Shown piece after piece: positions 10,550 to 19,560 of a stretch of 64,000 nt of DNA; positions within the stretch are counted from its first letter, which is position 1; each line of letters starts with the position of its first letter. The DNA comes from Hyalella azteca (Eukaryota > Arthropoda > Malacostraca > Amphipoda > Hyalellidae): the NCBI RefSeq assembly GCF_000764305.2, contig NW_025931881.1, positions 1 to 64,000 of the forward strand, written 5' to 3'. Below the pieces are notes generated by a model. That model was given only the letters and a program-made list of their open reading frames with translations, ran no database searches and was not told where the DNA came from. The translations under genes and the position numbers were made by a program.

Positions 10550-11164
10550 GTCAGCGACATTTGTCCCCTTAGTGGTCATAGTTTAAGTCGGTTTTACTCG
10601 CACGACATGATTTTATGAGGTGCTGCAAGAAAAACTAAATTTTATGAGGTGCTGTAAAAGAACAACAAGACTCAGGATCATATGAAGACAATTATCGCAA
10701 TATTTCTATTCTACATAATATAAAAATAAACTCGTAATAAATAATACACGCAAGATGATTGTAAAGAACAGAAGCTTTTATGAGTAGTGTTAAGTAAACA
10801 GACGAATACGAGTATATTTTGCCGAACATTGACTTTGTACTGATGAGCGCATGCTCGGGGATAATAAGAAAGATATAAGAAATGTTGGGAAAATTGGGCA
10901 CGATGGCGTCAATGTTCCACTACATTCATAAAACAAGAAGACACGAGTATATAGGTATTTATGGACTAAGTTCTTTGACCTATTTACTAGAATAATTATT
11001 CTCATTGAAATACACGAGTGTATAGGTATTTATGGACTAAGTTCTTTGAACGATTTACTAGAATAATTATTCTTAGGGGAATATATGGGGTAATTGGTTT
11101 CGATTGTTAAAAACAATCCGCATAGTTTATAGTTTTTATGTTCGGCCAAATTCAACTAAATTGA

Positions 11165-11488
11165 AAAGAAAAGCATGGACAAGAAGATTGGAATACACGG
11201 CAGGATATATAGTGCAGAAGCTAAGCATTGACATGTAGAGCAGAATACATGGCAGAATATATAGTGCAACAGCTAAGCATGAACATGTAGAGCAGAATAC
11301 ACGGCAGGATATATAGTGCAACAGCTAAGCATGAACATGTAGAGCAGAATACACGGCAGGATATATAGTGCAGAAGCTAAGCATGAACATGTAGAGCAGA
11401 ATACACGGCAGGATATATAGTGCAGAAGCTAAGCATGAACATGTAGAGCAGAATACACGGCAGGATATATAGTGCAGAAGCTAAGCAT
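11165..11488 (+). repeat. 52-bp minisatellite
   Basis: About six tandem units of 52 bases (gaacatgtagagcagaatac...) run into the assembly gap. Starts of the unit at 11281, 11333 and 11385 give the period exactly. It lies in the intron between B1 and X1. Confidence 0.92.
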
Positions 11489-11858
11489 NNNNNNNNNNNN
11501 NNNNNNNNNNNNNNNNNNNNNNNNNNNNNNNNNNNNNNNNNNNNNNNNNNNNNNNNNNNNNNNNNNNNNNNNNNNNNNNNNNNNNNNNNNNNNNNNNNNN
11601 NNNNNNNNNNNNNNNNNNNNNNNNNNNNNNNNNNNNNNNNNNNNNNNNNNNNNNNNNNNNNNNNNNNNNNNNNNNNNNNNNNNNNNNNNNNNNNNNNNNN
11701 NNNNNNNNNNNNNNNNNNNNNNNNNNNNNNNNNNNNNNNNNNNNNNNNNNNNNNNNNNNNNNNNNNNNNNNNNNNNNNNNNNNNNNNNNNNNNNNNNNNN
11801 NNNNNNNNNNNNNNNNNNNNNNNNNNNNNNNNNNNNNNNNNNNNNNNNNNNNNNNNNN
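11489..11858. other. Assembly gap (370 N)
   Basis: A run of 370 N separates a 52-bp minisatellite from a 15-bp one. The two arrays are unrelated, so the gap hides at least one array boundary and perhaps unique sequence. True length is unknown. Confidence 0.99.
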
Positions 11859-12245
11859 GGAAGCACCACGCTGGGAAGCACCACGCTGGGAAGCACCACG
11901 CTGGGAAGCACCACGCTAGGAAGCACCACGCTGGGAAGCACCACGCTGGGAAGCACCACGCTGGGAAGCACCACCCTGGGAAGCACCACGCTGGGAAGCA
12001 CCACGCTGGGAAGCACCACGCTAGGAAGCACCACGCTAGGAAGCACCACGCTTGGAAGCACCACGCTGGGAAGCACCACGCTTCGAAGCACCACGCTAAG
12101 AGGCACCACGCTAGGAAGCACCATGCTAGGAAGCACCACGTTAGGAAGCACCACGCTGGGAAGCACCACGCTACGAAGCACCACGCTAAGAGGCACCATG
12201 CTAGGAAGCACCACGCTAAAAAGCACTACGCTGGGAAGCACCACG
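11859..12245 (+). repeat. 15-bp minisatellite (gaagcaccacgctgg)
   Basis: About 26 units of a 15-base repeat with scattered substitutions. Because the unit is a multiple of three, several reading frames stay open (a GSTTL pentapeptide on + and PSVVL on -), which gives spurious long ORFs. A decayed version continues at about 12270-12460. Confidence 0.93.
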
Positions 12246-12632
12246 AACATGTGGAATAGAGTAGTTCAGGTGCTCGGAGCATTTCAGAGCGTTCGAAGTG
12301 ATCGGAGCGTTCATTTTATTCAGAGCACTTGGAGCGTTCAATACGTTCAGAGTTCAAAAATTTTTATAATTGTTATCAATGATATTCAAATAAATTTTAT
12401 AATCGGCGCTAGCAAACATGGCGCTAGGAAGCATCACGCTGGGGAGCACCAGAGACTTGCGATATTTTACCCCTGTTGATAATTGTTTATTGTTATGAGT
12501 TGAATTGGTTAATTCTTTAATATATTATTCTAACCCCACAGCCCGGCTTTTTAATTAATTTGTAATAACTACAAGTGCTTATTCAGCTGCTCTGGCACTG
12601 ACATCAAGACACCACCAACAATTCTGTCGCAG

Positions 12633-12781
12633 GTGTCAGCTCATTGAGCTGCATTGCAGCATCAGCAGCGCAGCTGGCATCGACGCTGTAGTGTCGGTCG
12701 CTACGGCCACAACTGTGCTGTACATCGCACTCCCCGCCCCCCTCAGCTTGCACGCTCTGCACGGCAAATATAAGTTCCTTG
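12633..12781 (+). CDS. Exon X1 of cassette 1 (hydrophobic helix exon)
   Basis: The acceptor is attctgtcgcag (AG at 12631-12632) and the donor is G|GTGAGG at 12782. The frame reads CQLIELHCSISSAAGID..., a hydrophobic segment, then LPAPLSLHALHGKYKFL. Exon X3 on the other strand reads CRVERFEGGIRTAAGVA..., then LEAPLDLSALRGKYNDL: same start, same AAG, same APL-L-AL-GKY-L ending, same phases (2 in, 1 out). Two independent copies with conserved pattern and phase make this a real exon although its open frame is short. The central segment of about 17 small and hydrophobic residues could be membrane-embedded or a buried helix; which one is not decidable here. Confidence 0.78.
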
Positions 12782-13350
12782 GTGAGGGCGGGTGGTTTGG
12801 GATATGCAGCCTTGCAAGAACTGGTGCAGCAGCACCAAGTTTAGCTTAACGGCCTCGTTCTAAGGATAACTCTAACCGTTTTAGTTTTACATTTTACATT
12901 AGTGTTTGAGTTTTGAAATTTACATTTTAGATAAGTTTTACATTTTAAATTAGTGCCAGCATGTTTGCACTTTGCAAATAATTTGCTTGTTACATTTACA
13001 TACATTTTGTTAGTCGTAATTTGCGTTATACGCCGTTTCCTAGTTTAAGGCTTAAATGCACTTGATGTCATCGGAGAGGTGTGCTGCTCGGTAAACGAAG
13101 GCACAAATGGGAATTTGTCAACGCTGCACTGGCCACGTGACCACCTCACGTGTGATTGGTATGATTGTTCACCCACTGGTCATTCGGTATGATTGTTGAC
13201 AATTAGGCTGGCTGAGTTTTTGACGCCATTCTTTGCAACCATGCTGGATATGAGTTAGTAGCAGTTGGCCAAGCAACTGGGCTAATTAACAACTGACAGC
13301 AATGCATTGAGTGCTGCTAGCCATGCAGCGAAGGCTGTCAGCCAAACAGT
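12782..13350. other. Intron after X1; expected C1 exon not found
   Basis: By analogy with the third cassette a C exon (phase 1 in, 2 out) should lie between X1 and E. I see none with the PLPDTPPP...VLGSTAGSWEAVAQTVQ pattern anywhere from 12782 to 16334, a span filled mostly by satellites and a transposon. Confidence 0.4.
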
Positions 13351-13530
13351 GAATGCTGACTGCCATGCAATTATGGCTGGTTGTCTTGCAGTTATGGCTG
13401 GCAGCCATGCATGCAGTTATGGCTGTTAGCCATGCAGTCATGGCTGTTAGCCATGCAGTTATGGTTGTTAGCCATGCAGTTATGGCTGTTTGTCATGCAG
13501 TTATGGCTGTTAGCCATGCAGTTATGGGCC
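13350..13530 (+). repeat. 21-bp hairpin satellite, left part
   Basis: Tandem units of about 21 bases, atggctgttagccatgcagt. Each unit contains the inverted repeat ATGGCT-GTT-AGCCAT, so a single strand can fold into a row of hairpins. The array resumes at 15494, so it is one array split by an insertion. Confidence 0.9.
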
Positions 13531-15493
13531 TAGACTCCTGCGTTTGGTATTTTTTTTATCCGAGACGAGACGAGACAACAGGCTCTGTCCCGGTTCGCAA
13601 TAAAAACCGGGACAATTTCCAGCCCTCCGTAGGAATTCCGGGACGATACCGAGACGGGACGGGACATCCCGGTTAAAATAGTTACCTTAAAATTTCCCCA
13701 ATTTGTAGCCATTTTAACGAGACATAAAGAGACGAATCAATTATTGATGTAGTGTAAACTTTGGCTTACCATCATACATTTATACAGAGCTGGGCAGCGC
13801 TACTTTGAAATGTAGCGGCCGCAACCGCTACATGATCCAAATGTAGCGGCCGCTACCGCTACAATTGCTTAAATGTAGTGCCGATACCGCTACCGAAAAT
13901 GTAGCGGCCGCTACATGTATCACGCTACTGCCCACCTCTGGTAACAACTAACATGTTGACACTAGTAACAGGCTGAGGTTGACAACATTACACCGAAATC
14001 TTTCGTACAGTATTATTCTGTAAATTATATTATGTATGTATCATGCTGGTTTTTAAATAATATTCAATACTATTAAGTAAAATCCAAAGGCTCTATCTAT
14101 GAATGTAGCGGTAGCGCTGTAGCGGCAAAACCTCGTATCGCTACTTAAATATGTAGCGGGCGCTACCGCGACCGCTACAATTGCTTAAATGTAGCGTCGC
14201 TACCGCTACCGCTACTGAAAATGTAGCGGCCAATATTATAGTAGCGGCCGCTACATGTAGTGCACTACTGCCCACCTCTGCATTTATATAGTAACTTGAG
14301 ACGAATCATTTTACTATTCTGATTGGAGCTCGGCAATTGAAATGATTTTTGCTATGAATACATGTTGTGGTTAATATGGTACTTAATCTTGACAGGCAAA
14401 TAAAAATGGAAAAATACGTTTTTTTTTTCAAAAATTGTGTTCTATGATGGTTTGGAGGAGGCCATACTAGCTGTAGCTGGTGACATCGGCTGACTGGACA
14501 GACTTTGATTTGCCTCCAGCTCAATCACAGAATCAGATTCATCGATCTTGCCTTAAGTAATCTCCTTAAACAAAAAGTTTGGAAAGAAATATCAACAACA
14601 TTTTAAAATACAACAAAATTTAAATTGGAAGAATATAATAGTTTGATCTTCAAAAAAGAACTCGAAATATCCATGTGTATCCTTTCTAAATAACGTTAAA
14701 CAAGACCAAGTGTTTGATAACTATTCAGGAAACTGCGCATTTGTGAAGATTTCCTGAAGGCGTAGCACAAAATTTTACTAAAGGCAGAGATAATCTAATA
14801 CTAGCTTTAGTATTATTAGGAATATCTTACCAGACTCCACCCCACTGTCTACTAATTGGCCGACTAGTCTAGACACTGGCACACTGCGTCCCTACTCCCT
14901 ATGCGCTCCACGGCGCCTGAACTCGTTCCGAACGCGTAATAAACTCGACTCATATTCGTACGGTTCCCATAAGTTCCATCGAAGCCTTAGTTAGGACTTA
15001 AGAGTAACATTTTTGACTTAAGAGTTACATACTCAGCCATGCATACATCGACGGGTTTGCGGTGTTTGTCGGACCACTAATTAACTGCCATGTCAGTTAG
15101 TCAGACAAATTTGGCTAAATCTGCAATTAACTCAATTTAACTGGTAACTGTCTATGGCCCTGTTATATTAGCAATAAAGGGCTAACTTGTCAATCTTTAA
15201 CCCATGTTTTCGATATGATTCGTATCGTAATCGAAAAACTTGTTTCGTCTTAAATAATTAAAACAAATTTCGTCTCGTCTCGTTATGTCTCGTTTCAAAT
15301 TTGTCTGTCTCGTCCCGGTTTATAATTTACCGGGACACAACTTTTAAAGTCCGGGACAGAAGTCTTGTCTCGGTTCATACGTTTATTCCGGGACAAATTT
15401 TACCCTCTGTCCCGTTATTTTTTTCCCGGAATTTTCTCGTCTCGTTTCGTCTGTCCCGGTTCATTTCGAGAAAATTATTTCGAGACGCAGGAG
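13531..15493. mobile_element. Non-autonomous DNA transposon inserted in the hairpin satellite
   Basis: The insertion is bounded by the inverted repeat ACTCCTGCGT (13531-13540) and ACGCAGGAGT (15484-15493). Both subterminal regions (13550-13680 and 15240-15475) are rich in inverted copies of gtcccggt and gagacgagac, the usual look of a class II element with subterminal transposase-binding motifs. The flanks on both sides are the same 21-bp satellite. I found no transposase and no clean target site duplication. A smaller hAT-like insertion is nested at 13786-14281. Confidence 0.65.
13786..14281. mobile_element. hAT-like MITE sequence(s), nested
   Basis: The left part (13786-13940) ends in agctgggcagcgctac and gctactgcccacctctg, inverted termini typical of hAT-type elements (CAGAGGTGGGCA). 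Inside are many palindromic tagcggccgcta units. The adjoining part (13945-14281) is the reverse complement of the left end of the element at 46709 and ends in the same terminus. No coding capacity is seen. Confidence 0.6.
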
Positions 15494-15717
15494 TCGAGTT
15501 ATGGCTGTTAGCCATGCAGTTATGGCTGTTTGCCATGCAGTTATGGCTGTTAGCCATGCATTTATGGCTGTTAGCCATGCAGTTATGGCTGTTAGCCATG
15601 CTGTTATGGCTGTTAGCCATGCAGTTATGGCTGTTAGCCATACAGTTATGGCTGTTAGCCATGCAGTTATGGCTGTTAGCCATGCAGTTATGGCTGTTAG
15701 CCATGCAGTTATGGCTG
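15494..15717 (+). repeat. 21-bp hairpin satellite, right part
   Basis: About ten more units of the same 21-base hairpin repeat as at 13350-13530. Because the unit is a multiple of three and palindromic, several frames on both strands are open; I regard these ORFs as spurious. Confidence 0.92.
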
Positions 15718-16040
15718 TGACACACGTGCCGTGAGTCTCAGTAGATACAGACACACGTGCCGTGAGTCTCAGTAGATACCGACACACGTGCAGTGAGTCT
15801 CAGTAGATACAGACACACGTGCCGTGAGTCTCAGTAGATACCAACACACGTGCCGTGAGTCTCAGTAGATACCGACACATGTACAGTGAGCCTCAGTAGA
15901 TTCCGACACACTGTCGTGAGTCTCAGTAGATACAGACACGTGCTGTGAGTCTCAGTAGATACCGACACACGTACCGTGAGTCTCAGTAGATACCGACACA
16001 CGTGCTGTGAGTCTCAGTAGGTAGATACAGACACACGTAT
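15718..16040 (+). repeat. 31-bp minisatellite
   Basis: About ten units of a 31-base repeat, gacacacgtgccgtgagtctc followed by agtagatac, each with a CACGTG-like core. It abuts the 21-bp array directly. Confidence 0.92.
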
Positions 16041-16334
16041 CGGCTGTGCCTGTACACACGTGTCTACATTCCATGCATCCGTAATACATAGAATATTTCA
16101 TATATAAATACCGAAATTATTGAAATATTTAGCTTTTCAGCCTATTGCTGATCAAAGTTATTTATGTTAAAAGATCAGCTCGTGAAAAATTATTTCTGTT
16201 ATATCTTGTAGTCAGTTAGTATTAGCACTAAATTACTCAACTAACTAACAAACACTTGTCAGTTGTTAACGACTGATGAGTGCCACTAAACCAGCCTTCA
16301 ATTAATACAAACTTGGACCGTTAATTCCCGGCAG

Positions 16335-16385
16335 TGCCGGCTTGGTGATGCTCCACCTGACGGACGTCCTCCGTGACCCCGACGG
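16335..16385 (+). CDS. Exon E, short linker exon before cassette 2
   Basis: The acceptor is ttaattcccggcag (AG at 16333-16334) and the donor is GG|GTGAGT at 16386. The 51-base exon is phase 2 at both ends and reads AGLVMLHLTDVLRDPD. Spliced to A2 it gives DPDG-SPELSGLL with no stop. It sits where exon D sits in cassette 2, so it may be the internal counterpart of D, but the sequences are too short to prove this. Support is splice consensus, phase and amphipathic composition only; no second copy is in the window. Confidence 0.5.
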
Positions 16386-16828
16386 GTGAGTGGGCTGGCT
16401 TGGCTGGGTGAGTGACTTGGGTGATTTACTCTGCATTTGGGGAGTGACCTGGGGTGCTCAGGGTTCTCTGGTGATCTACGTGGGTGAGCACCCTGGTCGT
16501 CTTGTGAGCATTGGGGATGACATTAACTTTACGTGGTGAGTTACCTAGAAGATTGGGTAGGTCATCTGATGCTGCAAAAATGGCTGCCGACATCGCACAG
16601 CTTTTAGATATTCCCGTAGCGTTTCCGGCAGTGGCCACCAGCGCCCCATAACGATGAAAATAAATGAAATTGGAGAAATATATTAATTATTTATAAATAA
16701 GTCATAAATAACAATATATTACACAACTATAATTAGGTATCCAAAAATATTTATGATTTATAGTGTAAAACATAAACATTTTTGGACATCTAGCAAAGTC
16801 TTGTATAGGCAATGCAAGTCTTGCCAAG

Positions 16829-17094
16829 CTCACCAGAGTTGAGCGGACTGCTTCAAGTCTCCTCCACTCACAGGACTGTGGAGGCCGTAGGCCAAGTCCT
16901 CACGCAACTGCAGTCCATCAACGCTGAGGACTTCGAGGCGCAGTGGCCAGAAGTGCAGCGCTCCATGCAGGAAGCGGGCGCCTCATCGCAGGACTGGCAG
17001 GAGGCGCTGCTGTGCAGCCCCCACGAGGCGAGGCTCGCCATCACAGCCGCACAGGCGACCAGGGCGCAGGACAGGAAGTTCATGATAACGTGCG
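16829..17094 (+). CDS. Exon A2 of cassette 2
   Basis: I place the acceptor at cttgccaag|C (AG at 16827-16828), because this gives phase 2 and stays in frame with both B1 and E. An alternative at 16808 (tatag) would be phase 0. The donor is G|GTGAGA at 17095. The exon reads SPELSGLLQVSSTHRTVEAV..., a helical region ending in AGASSQDWQEALLC and DRKFMITC. It is 266 bases, identical in length to A3 on the other strand; the two proteins differ at about 14 of 94 residues. It is joined in phase 1 to B2. No named family is recognised. Confidence 0.82.
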
Positions 17095-17320
17095 GTGAGA
17101 TGCGCGCTTGTTTGCGCATTTAAACGAACCAGTTAAATGAACGTAATTCAGCATTCGAATAGTCAGCAGTAGTCAGTGGAATATACGAGTAGTCAGCAGT
17201 AGTCAGTGGAAATAAATAACAGTGGAGTAGCAGACTGTTATTTATTAAGAAAAACTATTTGTTTCGTAGCAGGCATGAAATAAAGTACACCGCAAATTCT
17301 TACAAGCGCGTATCCCGCAG

Positions 17321-17522
17321 GCCGTGACCTGGAGGCGGTTGCCCTGATGCTGCCGCATGCTGACTTGGCCGTGGAGGTGCAGGCGTCACCGGAAGTTCTG
17401 AGGACACCCGCGTGGCAGCAGATTTCCCAGCACCACCGCGGGGACTTGCGGCTCCATCTTCCAGTCCAGGGCTCAGAGTTCCTGCCCTGCGACGACCTCC
17501 TTCAGCAGCTGGTCGGCCGCAG
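17321..17522 (+). CDS. Exon B2 of cassette 2
   Basis: The acceptor is gcgtatcccgcag (AG at 17319-17320) and the donor is AG|GTGAGG at 17523. It reads GRDLEAVALMLPHADLAVEV, then a variable middle, then GSEFLPCDDLLQQLVGRR. It matches B3 (inverted copy) nearly throughout and B1 at both ends. It starts in phase 1 and ends in phase 2. That phase does not fit C2 directly: joining B2 to C2 gives a stop within eight codons, so an intervening exon is required; X has exactly the needed phases. Confidence 0.85.
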
Positions 17523-17569
17523 GTGAGGCGTCAATTCTTCCGCTTCCCGCCTTGCGGGAATGTTTATTG

Positions 17570-17822
17570 AGTTTAATGTTATCAATGGTCATGCATGTGG
17601 TGTTGGATGAGTTTAATGTTATAAATGGGCATGCATGTGGTTTTGGATGAGTATAATGTTGTCAATGGTCATGCATGTGATGTTGGATGAGTTTAATGTT
17701 GTCAATGGTGATGCATGTGGTGATGGATGAGTTTAATGTTATCAATGGTCATGCATGTGGTGTTGGATGAGTTTAATGTTATCAATGGTCGTGCATGTGG
17801 TGTTGGATGAGTTTAATGTTAT
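17570..17822 (+). repeat. 40-bp minisatellite in the intron after B2
   Basis: About six units of a 40-base repeat built on gtttaatgttatcaatggtc and atgcatgtggtgttggatga. The same array, longer and inverted, lies in the corresponding intron of the third cassette (62150-62715). It ends in a single N. Confidence 0.92.
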
Positions 17823-17823
17823 N
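17823..17823. other. Single-N gap hiding missing sequence
   Basis: One N sits between two unrelated arrays. In the inverted copy about 1 kb of sequence, including exon X3, separates the same two arrays (61120-62150), so this N marks a collapsed or skipped region rather than one uncertain base. Confidence 0.75.
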
Positions 17824-18112
17824 CTGCTCTAGCAACACTCGTGCTGCTCTAGCAACACCCGTGCTGCTCTAGCTACATTCGTGCTGCTCTAGCAACACAC
17901 GTGCTGCTCTAGCAACACACGTGCTGCTCCAGCAACAGACGTGCTGCTCTAGTAACACCCGTGCTGCTCCAGCAACACACGTGCTGCTCTAGCAACACAC
18001 GTACTGCTCTAGCAACGCCCGTGCTTCTCTAGCAACACACGTGCTGCTCTAGCAACACACGTGCTGCTCTAGCAACACACGTGCTGCTCTAGCAACACCC
18101 GTGCTGCTCTGC
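17824..18112 (+). repeat. 20-bp minisatellite (gtgctgctctagcaacacac)
   Basis: About fourteen units of a 20-base repeat, with the same array inverted at 60540-61115 in the third cassette. It sits in the intron before C2. Confidence 0.93.
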
Positions 18113-18189
18113 TAGAGACAGCGTTCGTTGGAACTCATAAAAAAATGATTGAGATTGACCAGTAAACTTCATTTTCTTTCTCGCAACAG

Positions 18190-18337
18190 TCGTTTATACG
18201 CTAGTGACTGACACTGCCGTGTCAGCAGTGCCACTACCAGACACGCCTCCTCCCCAGCTGTGCGTGTTGGGATCGACGGCGGGGAGCTGGGAGGCTGTGG
18301 CCCAGACGGTGCAGGCTTATGCACCCAGCAGCAAGAG
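18190..18337 (+). CDS. Exon C2 of cassette 2
   Basis: The acceptor is tttctttctcgcaacag (AG at 18188-18189) and the donor is AG|GTCAGA at 18338. The frame that is conserved with C3 starts with two bases of a split codon and reads VYTLVTDTAVSAVPLPDTPP, then LCVLGSTAGSWEAVAQTVQ, and ends PSSKR. Both copies are 148 bases and differ at few residues, and the other two frames are closed. Phase 1 in fits X, not B. Phase 2 out fits D2. The pattern of strand (LCVLGS) and helix (WEAVAQTVQAY) would suit a leucine-rich-repeat-like unit; that is inference. Confidence 0.83.
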
Positions 18338-19149
18338 GTCAGATACAAATTACAATACAAAATATTATTCTGTTCAGATAAGCACCACAAAATGCTTTGG
18401 TTATTACTACTGATATTTTAGTTCCGTGGCAGGTTGATGGAAGCCGAAAGGTCGTCGTCTGTTGACTGGAGACCCATTATTGTGAAACAATTTGCGCCCG
18501 GCACAATAAACAGAAGTATTATATAGCTTGTTAATAATACTAATACAAGGTAACGGTGAGCCATATTTGTTAAGAAGGAACGTGAGGACTCATAACTAAC
18601 AATATATTGTTCGCCCGCCGTTGATGCTACAACAGTTTATATGGTCTATGCAGTTACGAATAAGTAGGCCCGTAATATTTTTATATAATTTATTCTGTTC
18701 AATTAACAATTATTGACCGCGCCCATCTTGATTGTCCGCTAAACGCAGCAACAATATCATGTTGACGTCGCAGCATTTCCTCCTTGTCGCGCCCTGGGGA
18801 CACGGAAGCCGCAGAGTTTCCGGAGGGGCGGGGGAGTGACTCCTTATTTCCCCACGCGGGGATATTAGGAAACATTGTTAGGAGAAATGAGAGGGTCCAA
18901 ATAGCCCTTATACGGTATAATTATGCCTTTCTGTGAATCATCATGACCCAGTTTGACCGGCATCACTGCTACGGCCGCTCTCTAATCGTGCTGAGTGCAC
19001 GAAAGTGTATCATTATTTAGACAATTTGATCCATTCAATTTCTTAGTGAATTTGCTGCTGGCATAATAGTATGCGAAGTATTATCCCTTCCAGCAGTCAG
19101 TGGAATTAATTTATCCATTTATTCGTAATGTTATTATATTGTATCGCAG
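18338..19149. other. Intron between C2 and D2
   Basis: No exon seen. The stretch is well conserved, in inverted form, at 59516-60316, which shows that it was duplicated together with the exons. Confidence 0.6.
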
Positions 19150-19282
19150 GTACGCGGCCATTTACCTGAGTAGGCGACTAGAGCTGAGCGCGGAGGAGGA
19201 GCGACGGCTGCTGGCGCGCCTGCACCAGGAGGGGATAAGGACCAGCGACGCGGGCGCCACGCGCAGCAACATCGACGAGTGA
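19150..19282 (+). CDS. Exon D2, terminal coding exon
   Basis: The acceptor is gtatcgcag (AG at 19148-19149). With the two last bases of C2 the reading continues R-YAAIYLSRRLELSAEEERRL, then HQEGIRTSDAGATRSNIDE and TGA at 19280-19282. D3 on the other strand ends in the same way (RSDIDE, TGA). The exon is a short charged helix followed by a polar tail. No further exon is needed, so this is the C-terminus of the gene. Confidence 0.85.
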
Positions 19283-19560
19283 GGATGTGTGGGGTTGGGG
19301 GGGGCGGTAGTGGGTGTGGGGATGATGTGGGGTTAGGAGGGCTGTAGTGAGGGATGGTGTGTGTTTAGGAGGGCTGTAGTGGGGGATTGTGTGGGGTTGG
19401 GAGTGCGGTAATGGGGATGATGTGGGGTTAGGATGGCTGTAGTGGGGGATGGTGTAGGGTTGGGAGGGCTATAGTGGAGGATGGCGTGGGGCTGGGAGGG
19501 CTGTAGTTGAGGAGGGCGTGGGGTTGGGAGGGCTGTAGTGAGAGATGTGGGGGTTAGGAA
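19283..19560 (+). repeat. G-rich minisatellite 3' of exon D2
   Basis: Irregular units of about 35 bases (gtggggttaggagggctgtagtgggggatg). A short inverted version follows D3 at 59290-59385, and a longer one opens copy 2 at 30910-31310. Confidence 0.85.

Noticed and set aside
11429..12479. Long open frames on both strands (GSTTL and PSVVL repeats)
   Set aside because: They are products of a 15-bp tandem repeat and of Ns in the gap; no other coding sign.
15301..15787. Several overlapping frames of 77-139 codons on both strands
   Set aside because: The 21-bp palindromic satellite keeps frames open in both directions; the peptides are simple repeats (MAVSHAV, NSHNCMA).
17570..18112. CRISPR-like regular repeats
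   Set aside because: Repeats are contiguous with no unique spacers; these are minisatellites in a eukaryotic intron.
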